Origin: Reticulascus tulasneorum
Lineage: Eukaryota; Ascomycota; Sordariomycetes; Glomerellales; Reticulascaceae
Length of the DNA: 64,000 bases
Assembly: GCA_001557505.1 (NCBI GenBank)
Contig: LSAX01000005.1
Coordinates: forward strand, 2,232,001 to 2,296,000
Reading direction: 5' to 3'
Part shown: one piece after another, positions 44,401-57,143 of the stretch
Layout of the letters: the number at the start of each line of letters is the position of its first letter
Numbering within the stretch: the stretch's first letter is position 1
Notes under the pieces: model-generated
Databases searched by the model: none
The model's input: the letters and a program-made list of their open reading frames with translations, nothing else
What the model was told of the DNA's origin: nothing
Made by a program: the position numbers and the translations under genes

Positions 44401-47400
44401 TGGCGCTGCGCCAGCAAGTGCACCAGAACGTGCGCCAGGGCGATCTTGCGGTGAGCCGAATCCCAGGCCATGTCAACGGTAACCCAACGTGGACCAATGT
44501 GGTGCATGTACGGACGTGGATTCGTGTGTGATTGGGGAATAAGTCGGGATTACACCAACAGCTGGAACATCAACGTCACCCTACAAACTTACATCGCGTA
44601 TGCATCCGAAGCATCAGAAGTGGCGGGCGTTTTCTGACTCTCACCTCAACCAATTCTGCGTTCCCCTTTGCAGCATTTCGAGGCACGATATACACGAGTC
44701 AATAGAGTCAACATGCTGCTTCGTGCAAGTACTAAGTAAGCGACCGGCATCGTCGCCGCCATTACCGCTGTCTCCGTCTTTGGCCCACACAGCTTTTGCA
44801 TCAGGATCGACGAGATCGCGGAGCGGTGCCCATACGCCGGCCGTGGGAAGCCAACGCCGTCTAAGATCGGCACATGCAGCCTTCATTTTCCTCAGACATG
44901 TCCTCTTCCTAGTCGTCTCCTGCGCTGAATCGTTATCAGTGACTCAGGGACGTGCTTTCCTGTCTTGTATGCAAGTGCGGGTATGACTCGTCCCTGTAGT
45001 CAAATGACACATGTGCCACAGCATTTTTCCAGTCGTCATGGTAGGTTAGGCAATAGGCGCATCAGTCCTCACTTCCAAGCAGACTGTCAAGGCTTCACAA
45101 CCGGTACGAGGTCACATATGCCGACTACATCTTGGTCGCACTTAGTGCGTGATGAAGATGGAGACGCACGGCGATCTACATTTACCCGTAGAGTTTAACG
45201 AAATAATCCAGAGGCAGCATCACAGGCCGAGGTTTCTGAGTCATACAAAAGGGTGCCATCGTCGTCAACGGCCCGCCCCACGAGCCTGCGGGCTTATGTA
45301 GCAGGCGCGGTACTTTGACGATGCGGGAAGTGAACGCCACTGCTGATGAATAAACTGCTGGTCCAAGACTCAGCCCTCAGGATGGCTTGCATGGCTTCTT
45401 CCAGTGTCCCAACGCCGACAGGCTTGGTATTCTTGGACCCTCAAGAATATGCTGATGAGCTCAAAGGAGGACGTCCCTGATTGTGAACCATGTCTGTTTA
45501 TCAGACCACCGGCCGGATCGCCAATATGCTGCATACATATCTACAATATCTTCAGCGTTGGCAGATACCCCCACGCATTCTCGCGGCTGTTGGCAGCTAA
45601 TCACCCCCCGGCATGCACTTGGCTGCCATGCCTGCTCTCGGCCTTGTCTGCAGTGCAAAGTAGGGGTACTCTCTACACGCACTCTGGATGTGGTTCTCGC
45701 ATGGGCATCAACTTCCAGTTAATGCCGAGTTACTGATTTTAGTATCCTACGAATGATAGCCTTTTCCTTTTGAACCTCCTCATCTCTCCAAGAATTGGCA
45801 GTCGAGACCACTAGGCTATTAAAACCGTTGCAGAACTGGACACTGACAGCGCAGCCAAAAATAAGCGACATGACAAGGCTGGGACATTATACCTAGTCAG
45901 CCTACTTACGAAGACATCAACCATTCGCAAATGGCAACCACATTTACCTGAGGGGGTCTTCGTAGACCCCCACTCTGGGAACATCTCTCCAGCCTCCATG
46001 ATGAAGAGATTGAAGTTACATCCGGAGCACCATATGCCCACAAGTCGTACGATGAGCGACCATATGGCTGGTAGTTATCCTCGAACACGTGACGTATAAA
46101 CAGTGGCGTCTTGTCACTTGGAGCCTTCTTGTGACGATCATAATGTGGGCAGGGGGATTGTGTAACTTCTCATCTCCCCCCAACGCGTTAGGAAGGGTGG
46201 TTTAAGTGAGAAATGACTTGTCTCGCGCATTCGTTCATCAGCCAATTGTTCCCGCGAACCGGCTCTTTGACCTCATGTGGTGAACTCTAAAGATCCCCTG
46301 GACTCTATACTCGTATGCCACATTCGTTAGTGTGTCGAAACCCCCCCCCAGCTCGGCCGCCCAGCACACCACACGGGGGCGTGGTGACACCAACTCCTAC
46401 GGGAAAAGGGTGGTCAGAACTAACACGTTTTTCCAAGGCGGTGGTCACCCTCTCGCACACCTCTTTCAGGCAATGCCACACACATCCGCTTCATTTAAAA
46501 TTCCACCCAGCTCGTTGCTTGCCGTGTTTCCTCATCCAGCGTCCTTGTCCGAAAAGAGAGGGGCGAAGGCAACGCAAAATCTCCGAACAAAGACGCATGT
46601 CCCCAACGCACACACACACACCACGCACCCACACTTCTGCCCTCCCCTGGTAAATAACAGAGCCAGACTGTCGGGTCAGCGCTGGGATCCAGCCAGTCCG
46701 AACGACGAGCAGCTCGCAAAACCCAGCCCGCTGACCCCCCCTTCCCCACTTGGCTACTTCACGAGCTGAGGTTCGCCAGAGAGTCTCTCGAGCAGGATCC
46801 GTCCCCGGCCCATAATTCTTTTTTAACTTGCGACTAAGCGACGCTGCAAGTGAGAGATCCTAAGCATGCCAGGCCTCCGGATTCGATGGATGAACTCGAC
46901 TCGCAAGGCCCCCTGATAGTGGTAGGTGTGTGTCCGTTTACCAGCTTATGCGCAATGATGGACACTATATTCGAACAAACAAAAAAAAAAACCGGACAAG
47001 AAACATGTTTCTGATGAGAGAGCAAAGCCAAACCCCCCCAGCCTTGAGAATTGTGATATCGCCGGCGGGCTTATTAGGCATCCCCAAGGCAACAAAACCC
47101 AAGCATCCGGGCTCCTAGGACACACGCTGCGCCTGCCATGCGCATGCCCGCCGCGGCACGGCAATAGAACAATGCCTTTGTTGCCGAATGTAATCGGATG
47201 CGCCCCTCGTTGCTGGTGACCGACATGAACATGCAACGTGATACCGTTGCCTCGGCGCAGCCGTGTGCGGTCGCTCCCTTTTATCATTTAGTTTCTCTCC
47301 AATCGCCCCTTGGTAAAAATCTGCCGTATCAAATTCTCACGAGTCATACGGACGAACACCTGTGTGCGTGCCCGGCCGAGTTGTCAACACCTCTTGTTCG

Positions 47401-48261
47401 TATCGCAAAACTGGGGTTCTTCGCACACTCGGAGATGAGGCCTTTCCTTGTCGCCCGAACCTGTCGCTTTTCTCGGCGGCGGCGGGGAGTGGTGGGGAGG
47501 TCAATGCTGAGTGTCTTGTATACGAGGCTGTCCTTGGAGGGCGGGGGTCACATTCTGTGGTGTGTGGGAGGCTCATGTTGTAACACCAGGTACTCTATGT
47601 GAAGCGTGGCTGGGTTATAGAGATTATGGCAAGGCAGATTGTTGCAAAGTGCAAGATTGGAGGATCTTCAGAAGCCAGAGACCTGGTGCTGACACCATAT
47701 CATGGCCCCGTTTTACACCATTCACGAGACACGAAAACGCATAAGCCTCATTTCATCATCTTCTTCATCCTCCCCCCTGGTGTAACATGGGATGTCACGC
47801 ATACGCAAATCTATCAACACGTAGGAAGAGTACCGCAGGCATGCAATATCAGCTTTTGGTGGCATCTATCTGTCTGCCTGAATGCTATGGTACACTTTGT
47901 AAGGAGACCAAAACCCTTGTCTCCAATACTATGTAGGAAAAGCCCAAGTCTTTTTTTTTTTGGTGCTTTTCTTCATTCACTTCACTTTCCGATTCTTAAG
48001 GCGGTGCCTTGCTCAGAACTAAAGACCCGTCCGAGAAACTTTGCCCATGGGGATTACCGGCCTGCCCGGGCTGGAGAGTAGCTGTGCCCTCAAATTGGCG
48101 GATGCTGTTTTATAAAACTACTCGTGAATCCGAGCCAAATATTCATTTATTGCCAATTTGTGCAAGTCCCCGCTCGCGAACGCGCAAAACTAAGATAGTC
48201 GTCTTTTTGGACGACCGATATATGGCGCAGAGCGATGGCCGGTGTCCGGTGCTTCTGTGCA

Positions 48262-49963
48262 TTACCACTCGTACTCTCCTGTAGCTTTATGGAAGACGTA
48301 TTCCTTGCCGTTGACAGTGAGAACGCCATCCTTGAGAACGCACTTCCTGCAATGGTGTCAGTAAATACCATCATGCCCGGATTATACGCCAAGCTTACCA
48401 CTTGTTCTTCACTCGCTGGACCTTGTCGTACATGCAAAGCATGATATGACCGAGACCTTCGTCGTCTACTTCATCGTCGTCCTGATCATCATCAGGATCG
48501 TCGAGATCGGAGTTGATAGCGTCCTCATCAGCGATTTCGTCGTCGTCCAGGTAGCCATCATATTGTGCAACGCCTTGTTCTGCCCGCTTGCCTCGAGATG
48601 ATGGGGCGGCCCTGTGCTTGGTCGCTTCCTTAAGGGGAAGCATCAGGCCACCACCTTCCATGCTCTTGGCATTGGCTGCAATCCGCGCGTGAAGCATGCG
48701 ATCGATGTCTACACGGCCGAGCTCGTGCATGTTTCCAGCGGCATCATGCTGCATGAGAACACCTTCAAAGTCATCGTAGTCATCGCCTGGGCCGTCATTC
48801 TGGGCTGTCCGGACGCTTGACTGCGCGTTGGGTATAGGCTGGTGATGCTGCTGGGCACGCTGCTGCTGGGCTGCCGTGGCGGCCGCCATGCTGCGCTGGT
48901 ACTGCTGTTGCTGTTGCAGAGTCTGCCCATGCGCGGCTGGAAACGGGGGTTGGGCACCGGTCCCTTGGGTCGTCGCCTGGATCGCCTGGATTGAGTTGGT
49001 CGCCTTCGGACCGTACAAACTATGCAGGTGCTGTTGGGCCCGTTGAGCGGCGAGATCCTTTTGGTGTTGGTTACTAGCCGCATACTGTCCCAGGACTTGC
49101 GGGTTCTCTGTCCCAGGTTCTTGTTTGATGAGGGGCTCCTGCTTCAAGGCGGGGTTGGGAAACGAATCACCAACCATGCCTGTCATATTAGGCAGGCCTT
49201 GTGAATGAGGCTGATGAGGGCTCAATTGCGCCTGAGAGTAGGGGGCCGAGGGGGCGGATGCTACGGCTTGCGCCGGTGCCTGATGGGCCACCGGCGGCTC
49301 CGGTTTGGGATCCCAAGGAAAGCTGGCAACATCGAGCTGCGTCAGCTTTAGTTGCCATCCCTGCGAAGATCTGTTAGCCAGCCAGCCGACAATAACGGGT
49401 CAATATAAATCATGTAGTTTGAGCAGGCAGGGCAGAAGAGCAAGCACAGCAAGACGGGTTTTGGCGTCGATGCGGTCCCGGCACGTGAGAAGGGCGGTGG
49501 CGACCCAATCGGATGGTGGGGAAGGTGGGTGTTGAGAAACCTCTCAGCGGCAGGGGTTGCGACTTAAAAGACCCAAATAGCGCTGTGTCGCCCCCTCCCT
49601 AACCCGCTGCTCTCCACCCCCTCAGTGATGGTCTCTCTGCCTCCGAAGCAATTGTCCGCCGTCGCTGGCGGACGTTTCAATCAACCACGACGGGAAATCA
49701 TCGAATTTTCCATCGAGACCATGGTATTTGGAGTATTCCCGCATCGAGTATTGATGAGATAGCCCTGCGAAACACACCGGCTGCTTGCGAGATGATGGGA
49801 TGGAGGAAGGAGAGGAGCGTCACTAGGGAAATGCTCTGCTTACCTTTCGCAGTTCCTCAAGGACGCTCTCGTCGACGCCGCCATCTTCGAAATCAGCGCG
49901 GCTGCTGTTAATAACTTCTTCGATGATTTGCTGGTAGACGTTGCCCACAGCGGTGTTGGACAT
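48262..49963 (-). CDS. TOA1: Transcription factor TFIIA large subunit (alpha/beta)
   Basis: Three exons: 49963-49844, 49360-48399 and 48346-48262, giving 388 residues. TFIIA stabilises TBP on promoters. The N-terminal four-helix-bundle part is clear: MSNTAVGNVYQQIIEEVINS and FEDGGVDESVLEELRKGWQLKL. A long Gln/Ala/Pro-rich linker follows (several poly-Gln runs around 170-210), then acidic DYDDFEGVLMQHD and an Asp-rich DDPDDDQDDDEVDDE segment. The C-terminal beta-barrel half ends CMYDKVQRVKNKWKCVLKDG, NGKEYVFHKATGEYEW, the diagnostic TFIIA ending. The first intron is long (483 bp) and falls right after the helix domain. The last exon codes only the final 28 residues. Confidence 0.97.
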
Positions 49964-50974
49964 GACGGCGGTGGTAGATGAGGTTCGGAACCTGGGTGAT
50001 CACGATACGAATCTCCGTTCGGAGGTACCACCACGAGACCGGTCGACCTTGCCTAAGCCGAATACTCCCTTGCGAAGTTTATCGCAGGCAGCGGGCGGTG
50101 TGTAAAGGTATCCTGTGCTGGACGACAAGAGACTTGATGTTCAGCCGGCCTGTCACGATGCTGATTGCCGCCGGGTGACTGCCTCCGCCGAGCCCACTTT
50201 GACCTGCCCAAAACGACCTGCGCACCTTGAAAATTGCACTTGTCTTGACGTCTTGTAGTAGCTATGGTATTCTTGGTTGTATTCCTTTCCGCTTTGAGGG
50301 CTCTTACGGTGTTTTGTTGAGACCGCGGTTTGACCGTTTTGGTATGTGCAGGTGAAGGTTGCCTTAGATCAGTGGATTTCGTATATAGAAAGCCCGCGCT
50401 CGGCTACCAGGCTTAGTCAGCAAGGCCTGTCTCCGATAAGCAGGCAAGGCTGGATCGCGGCCAACCACGGCACTTGTGCGGGCTGCGAATTAACTTTAAG
50501 TTATAATGAAAGATTCACAACATGCCTTTATGACTGCTCACAATTGCGTACTACGTTAATGAGTTCGGTTCACTTTGGCTACTCATGGTATGTATGGTAT
50601 GTCTCCTCCATTGTGATTTGGCATTCCGTCACTAGACTTCATGTTCTGTCACTAAGTTACAAACCCAACACACGGTGGCGCACCAAGCACCCAAGCACCG
50701 TCCACACACACACCCTTAGGAATATTACAAATGCAGTCTTCCATGACCATGATAACAGACAGATATCTCCTCATCGTAACTCGTGACCAAGCAAAATCGT
50801 CCCTGCGTGGAGAAGCTCTTTCATGCCACGTCGAGTGGGCAGCTGGATAAACCCCCCAACTCCTTGCTGAAATTGACTCCGACCGCCTGGAACCCCAGTA
50901 ACCGACAAATGCTAGAAATGTGATACTTACGCTTGACTTTGTTGGACCAACATTTGCCGGACTTGATCAGTCAT
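49964..50974. other. Intergenic: TOA1 promoter and CDC20 3' flank
   Basis: About 1.0 kb between two minus-strand genes, AT-richer around 50.5-50.7 kb. A plus-strand frame (50346-50786) has no family. Nothing else is seen. Confidence 0.6.
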
Positions 50975-52830
50975 TTATCGGATTGTCATCTGCTTGACCA
51001 TGTCTGCTTTCGCGGACGAACCACTTGCGCCGAGACCGGCACCGGATCCAGCCTTCTTCTCGAACACCTTCCAGAACTTCAAGCTCTCGTCGGCGGCTAG
51101 CAAAAAAGATTAGTCAATGCAAATGGAAAGAGGCACCGAGGGATATGTTACTCACCGGCTGTAGCCAGCATCTGGCCGTCAGGGCTGAGGCAGGTGTGTA
51201 GGACGCGGCTCTCGTGGGCCGGGATTTCCACATTGCGAACCAGAGTTGGGTAGCTCCAGATGCTGAGCGAGTTGTCGGGGAACCCGCTGGAGCTGACAAT
51301 CTCTCGGTAGTGGGGGCTCCATCGGAGGCTGGTGACTTGAGAGCCGGTATCAATGCTGTTGACGCGAGCCCCGGAAGTTGAGTTCCAGAAATGGATGTGG
51401 CGGTCATACGAGCCACCCCCGGTTGCGAGGAGGTTCATGTTCCACGGGCACCAGGCAAGAGCCTTGACAGCGGCCTTGTGGTTGGTCTTGGTGAACTTCG
51501 GGACCGACAGAGAGCGCGCATCCCAGATGGAGACGAGGTTGTCGTTGCCGCCGGTAGCGAGCTGCGCACCGTCTGATCTCCATTCCAAGCCGCACACTTC
51601 CGAGGTGTGGGACACCAACTCCGCCACCTTGTGCTCGGCGATGCGGACGTCGTGGTTGTAGACGAGACCGCTGCGGGCGCCGGTCGACAGAAGATGCTTG
51701 TTCCAGCCCATGACGCCAACGCGGGTGTCATGGCCGAACATGCTGCGGACCTTCTGGCCTTCAGCCACATCCCAGATCTGCACCTCACCAGATCCGAGAC
51801 CGACTCCGACGTAAGCGCCGTCACCGGACCACTTGACACTGCTGATGTAGGTATCTGCGCTGGCCTCCAACAAGCAGCTGACGGATCCTTCGTCGGCAGA
51901 CCAGACGTAGACGTTTCGCTCAAGACCAATTGCGACCTGGTTGTTCGTGCTCCAGTCGAGCAGGTTGAGATAATAGTCATCGATCAGGCCTGGTGCATCC
52001 AAGACACGCTCTGGGGCAGTTGCGACTCGTCGACGGAACTGAGCCGAGGCGCTTGTGGCCGACTTCAGTGGGCGGTTGTATTGCTGTCTGAGGTCGATGG
52101 GCTTGGAAGACTCTGGCGGGGCTGGCTTGAACTGAAGGATGCGTGTGTTGAGGCTCACACCGCAGGCGTTAGCGAGGGAGTCCTGATACGCGACGGTGTT
52201 GGGAGAAGGGCGCGAGTAGGTGGTGGCCTCATCGTCATCATCAATGTTCAAGCCTTCCAGAGCGGCAATAGCGTCGTCGGTGGCGGAAGAAAGGACGTTA
52301 GATGCTTCTCCACTGCTGGTCTTGGGCCGTTGCTTGTCAGACAAGTCCAGCTTGCCGGAACCCACGTTGGCAATGCCAGAGCTGTTGGCACGGTTTGGGA
52401 TGAACCGATCCCCAGCGTAGTTCAGAGTTGTCTTGTTTGCCTTTTGGCGCAGAGTGGTCTTCTTTGGCTTGGCGCTTCCGGGGGTCTTGGTGTTTCCGGT
52501 GCCGGTGAGCGTGAAATCAGACACGCCAAGCTCAAGGGCCTTTCGCGGAGTCGAGACACCTCGAGCGATGTTCGACTTGGGAGAGTCACGGTGCGAAGAC
52601 TTGGAGCTTGACCTGGCCAGGTGGGCGGTGAAGTTTCCGCTGTATGTGGACTTGGAGGATGGCTTATAACCGTCGTTGCCGGCCTGTCGCTCAGGAGTGA
52701 ATGGGGAAGAGTTCAGGTTCACCGAGTATTGGCGGGGAGACGGGGTCAAAGGCATCCGTCCGCCAGCGGTACGGGAGGAGAAAAGTCCCTTGTGGGACTT
52801 AATAGGGGTTGATAATGCCACAGTTGCCAT
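50975..52830 (-). CDS. CDC20: APC/C activator Cdc20 (WD40)
   Basis: Two exons, 52830-51156 and 51096-50975, give 598 residues. Cdc20 (fission yeast Slp1) recruits substrates to the anaphase-promoting complex and is the target of the spindle checkpoint. The N-terminal 290 residues are disordered and Ser/Thr-rich, with a C-box at 141-147 (DRFIPNR). A Mad2-interaction-like segment lies near 230 (RILQFKPAPP). The WD40 propeller then begins at RVLDAPGLIDDYYLNLLDWS, a signature of Cdc20/Fizzy proteins, and runs through seven blades to about 575. The chain ends in MTIR, giving the C-terminal Ile-Arg tail that docks on APC/C. RILDAP-like sequence is also in Cdh1, but the extended N-terminus and the Mad2-type motif favour Cdc20. 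The start is the ATG at 52830; the frame opens upstream on TTG without an earlier ATG that fits. Confidence 0.95.
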
Positions 52831-53621
52831 GATGACTGTGAGAATGAGTACTTGTATCAACTAAGTAAGATTTGGACCTCTGTCGATGTGCAACCGAATG
52901 CGTCGAAGAGATATGAGAGCTCCGATTATCGAACGAGCTCCAAGAGACTCTAGCTAAAGGTTCCTGGATGGGGTTAGTATTTCTGTATCGTTATTATGAT
53001 CGAAAAGTCGAAGATGCCGTCACGAAGAGGGGTTCGAAGTCGGGGGGGGCGATCAAATGGCTGAGTGCAGCGATGAGATCTAGTGGACTTGAAGAGTTCT
53101 TGTGAAAGGCTTTTGGGTATGGCTTGTAAGCTTGATGGCTTAGGGAGAGCGGGAAGAAGAGGTCTGGCGGGGGGGTGGGAGCGGATGAGAGAAGTTTGTA
53201 GGGAAGAAGAGAAGAAGAGGTGGTGATGGTGTGGCAGCCAGACGGGTCGTCTTTTATTTACTTGCTGCCCCACCATGTTCTGGCAGGGCAACGGCAACCC
53301 CCCTGCGCTCGGGATGCCTGAAAATCCCGGAAGCGCAATGTGCACGCTGTAAAAAGGTACGTACCGACGTGCACAACCCCTACTCGACCAACTAATCAGA
53401 AGCCCCTGCACCGTACAGGGGTATTGTGAGCGCCTAAATTAGGGTTCTTTGTTTCTCAATGCAGGAACCCTCTCTTTGTCCTTGACTACCTAGAGAGAAT
53501 CATTAATCCATCATAATTGCTTTTGGGGGTTTGGGTTTTCAGAGCCTTCTCTGCCGACAAAAGGATCTCGACCTTTCCCCCGCGAATGCAATGATCAGGT
53601 AGTAATCATCTCGGACTCGCC
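52831..53621. promoter_or_regulatory. Intergenic between divergent CDC20 and the kelch-BTB gene
   Basis: A 791-bp spacer that must contain both promoters. Next to CDC20 the minus strand is pyrimidine-rich (CTTCTTCTCTTCTTCC near 53200-53220), typical of a fungal leader. No defined site is recognised. Confidence 0.55.
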
Positions 53622-55999
53622 ATGGCCCAGCCTTCGACTCCTGGCGCCGCTACCCCGTCGCTGTTCGGCGGCCATACTGCCCTTGTTGCTCATCCGGCCC
53701 ACGCGATTTCCACCTCGACATCCCTGACTGCCACTCCCACGCCGGGGTCTGCCGCCTCGAGCAACAATACTTACATCATGCCCAACTCGCCCATGAAGAA
53801 CAGGGGAACGAGCGATGGCTATCGACCCAAGGTCACGAGGACCCTCGGCCAGCGGCCAGCGTGCCTCGTTAACGCTTCCGTCACGTACTGCGGGAACAAT
53901 CAGATATATGCATTCGGAGGCTTCGACCAGTATACCGACGAAGTATACAACCACGTCTTGAAGCTGGACCTGATCAGTCACCAGTGGAGTCTGGTCGACA
54001 ACTATGGCGATATACCAGGTGTTCGAATGGGTAACACGGCATTGGCATGGCACTAGCATGTCGAGAATCTTGGGCTGACTCTTCGTGCTACAGGACACAC
54101 CGCGACCCTGTATCAGGGCGACAAGTTGCTCGTCTTCGGCGGCGAAAACGAGCACCGGACTTACCTCTCCGACCTCATCATCTTCGATCTCAAAACTTCG
54201 CACTGGACCCAGCCTCAGGTCTCCGGGCCCGTACCCAAGGGCCGGGCTAGGCACGCCGCGATTCTGCACGAAGACAAGCTCTTCATCGTTGGAGGCATCA
54301 CTGGCCACGATAATTATGTGCTTGACGACATCTGCTACCTCGACCTGAAGACATTCACTTGGTCGAGATCCTGGAGGTTTGTTGGCCGCTTCGACCACTC
54401 GGCCTACATCTCTGGGGACCGAGTCTGGGTGTTTGGCGGTTTGAGCGAGGACATGGACAAAATCGGTGACCTCTGGTGGCTGGATCTCAAAGGGAGCCCG
54501 GCCTTCGAATCACCACCACACATGGGTATGTTCGACCGACATTCGAGCCATAACCGAGCTGCCGGCTCGCCTCGTCCCCCTTACACGCTCTCTCAGAACC
54601 CTGTCGTCGGCGCTTCCGGCTACGCCGCCAACTCTCGCACACAGCAGGTCAACCCGCCCTCTTTCCAGCTGAAATCTTACGCGCCCATGGCTCCGGGGGC
54701 CATCTCCTCGCTCAAGTTCGTGGGAGGGCCAAACATACCGTCTCAGGGGTCTGGGATCCATTTCCACGTCTACTCCTCCGGCACCCTCCTTGACTTTGTC
54801 ACCCCAGCCGCGACGATCACATCCAAGGAATGCTCCCTATCCGCACTGGATCTCGGTACTCTTCGTTGGCAGAAGCTTGCCGAGGGACGCGAGATTTTCA
54901 AGTCGGGCTACCGGTGGCATTACTGTACGATGAACGAGGATGGTACCAAGGCGTGGCTGCTCGGATGTCCGACAGATCCTGCCGCATCAGACCTCGGACC
55001 TAACGGGTTCGAGGAGTATTTGAGGTTGGTCTTGTATATTTCGTGTGAACGCCCACATGCTAAACTGACCGCGCTAGTGATATCATGGAGATAGATCTCC
55101 GCAGGTACGGCTTCCTTGGGAATAATTTCGCGCCGGAGCCAAGGATTGAGTCCCGCCCGACGGCAAGGGTGGTGGATCAGCCGTCGAAAGGACTGGGAGG
55201 CGACCTAGCCAAGCTGTTCAACCAGCCTCCAGAGTCAGGCAGCGGCACCGACTTTGTCATCACGGCGCTTGCGGGCGACTGGGAGGACCAAGACTTGATG
55301 AGCACCGGCCTGATCCGTGCTCCAACAGATCAGAACTGGTTGGCTCCAGATGCGCCCACGTCGGCGCCTATCCACGTGCATAAACTTATCCTCCAGGCAC
55401 GGTGGCCGCACTTTGCGCGGCTGTACAATGCCCAGATGGCCGAGTTTCACACGAAGAAGATGCACATACCCGAGCCGTATACCGTCGTCAAGGCCTTCCT
55501 GTATTACCTCTACACAGACAGCATTCACGGAATAGCGGCCGACGAGAGCGGTGCGACGACAGACCTGTCAGACGTCGCAGGCCTCCTGGTCATGTCGAAC
55601 ATCTACGGCATCCCGCACCTCCGGTTGTTGTGCGTGAACCGGCTCTCCAAAGAGCTCGATGTGGACCACGCCTGCATCATCTGGTACTGCGCCGGACAAG
55701 CCAACGAGGAGTGGCTGCGCAAGCGCGCCGCCCAATACTGTCTCACACACTGGGGCCGCATCGTCCGGACTCAAGGCTTCCTCCAGCTGCCGCGGACCGC
55801 GCTCGTCGAACTCTCCCAGGAGATCGATATGGAAGGCAGAGTCGTCGGGGGCGACGAACTGGAGTACGTGGGCGGGTTGGGAGGCTCCCGGTTCGGCGAC
55901 GGATGCTCCCTGCCAGGAAGGAAGACGAGCATCAGCAGCAACCAGACCCAGATGCTGGACAGTGACGCTGATGATGACGAAGGCATGGAGATGAATTAG
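53622..55999 (+). CDS. Kelch-repeat plus BTB protein (Ral2-like)
   Basis: Three exons, 53622-54030, 54094-55024 and 55078-55999, give 753 residues. At least four kelch blades are visible, each with a di-glycine: IYAFGGFDQYTDEVYNH, LLVFGGENEHRTYLSDL, LFIVGGITGHDNYVLDD and VWVFGGLSEDMDKIGDL. A BTB/POZ-type domain follows at about 505-640 (DFVITALAG, APIHVHKLILQARWPHF, IPEPYTVVKAFLYYLYTD), then a BACK-like helical part (LSKELDVDHACIIWYCAGQ). The tail is acidic. The arrangement is like fission yeast Ral2, which is needed for Ras1 activation in mating and cell shape; that link is inferred from architecture and recall, not proven. The BTB domain could alternatively make it a Cullin-3 adaptor. Introns are short and in frame. 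Confidence 0.9.
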
Positions 56000-57143
56000 A
56001 ATGAATGCGGACTACGCGTTACGAGATACGGCATTGGGATAGGAATGGATGGTTGGACCAAGGCTAAGGAGTACAGGCATGAGCTCTCTGCAGCTCCTCT
56101 GCGGGGACGATGATACGTGGACCAGGAAACAAGCTATATATGTAGGCGATGATTCCATGTGCTTTTTTTTTTATGTCGCGCTTAGGCTCTCAGGGCGGCC
56201 GGGTCGTCGTTTTTGTATCTTGCGCATCGCATGGTGTTGGGATTACTCGTTATTACTCATATTAGCCATTGCCTGGAGGGCACAGGTATATCAAGTTACC
56301 AAAGACATCAATCATGGCGCGCCATGTTTTACCGTGAGAAAAGCACACGCATCACCGGGAATACCACCATCTCGTTCGAAATCGTGAAATGGTCAGTCTA
56401 TTGAACTTGAAGAAACTTTTACTTTTCCGAGCCGTTTCCTTTGTACGCCATTGTTACCAACACAGCCATGAAATCTTTCGCTTGATGACAGGAGAAAAGC
56501 ATGAACAACATGAAAAGCCAACCGATGGCCGAAATGCAACAGAGACCCCCTAACCCCTTTTCTGTGCTTCTCCCAATTCGTACACGACATTAAAAGCAAA
56601 GCCAGTGCACACACGCTCAACTCCCTCTCGTCTTCGTATCCAGGACAGAGTTTCCTGGAAGCCGGGGGGAGTAATTGATAAAAGTTATGAACAAAGAAAT
56701 GAGGAGGGACCAAAGCATCAGGGCCTCCCCGCTGGCGAATCCCACATGATCTATCTTCTTCCTGTCCAATCGGGGTAACGATCAGGGAGGATTGAAGTTG
56801 TATTAGGTCTAAGTGAGTGAGTGTATGGGCGAATCAATAGATGAAAATACTGTTCTCGCTCGGGGTGGTGGGCAGGCGTGGAGCCAAAAAAGTTCGAAAA
56901 CCTCAGCCGGTCTATGAGGGTATAAAACAGACAAAATGAACAATTCGAGTTTCTGTATCGGGATCGAGGGGCGAGGCCAGGTCTTGCATCCTTAATCTAG
57001 AGCCCCTCAAAAAGAGAAACGCCAGTAGGATTGTTGAAAATCCACCGAGATTTCGAAAAACTGACAAGCAGTGGTCATGGCCTAGGCTCGGCGGGATTCG
57101 GTGAAATGGGTGAATATCTGGGTTCAGGCGAAGAGACCATGTC
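56000..57143. other. Convergent intergenic spacer
   Basis: About 1.1 kb between the facing 3' ends of the kelch-BTB and SFP1-like genes. It contains T-runs at about 56165 and AAAAAG-rich sequence; likely UTRs. No gene is supported. Confidence 0.6.

Larger units (their letters stand above)
38681..48261. other. Gene-poor block of about 9.6 kb rich in simple repeats
   Basis: No open frame here has a recognised domain. The longest (42861-43424 plus, 47599-48081 plus, 41991-42467 minus) have leader-like composition and conflicting antisense frames. The left half (39-41.6 kb) is dense in simple repeats: GAGA at 39262-39310, (TG)n at 39423 and 40799, GCTG at 39675, a poly-G/poly-T junction at 40344-40364, C20 at 41470, and many TAGGTAG motifs. 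CT-rich DNA at about 41.7-41.95 kb resembles a plus-strand 5' leader, but no gene follows that I can support. Confidence 0.6.

Noticed and set aside
51607..52611. 334-codon plus-strand open frame
   Set aside because: It is wholly antisense to the CDC20 coding exon and its composition follows the codon pattern of the opposite strand; no domain is seen.
53020..53045. GGTTCGAAGTC resembling a tRNA B box
   Set aside because: The invariant C of the B box is missing and no cloverleaf can be drawn around it; a similar string at 40413 fails for the same reason.
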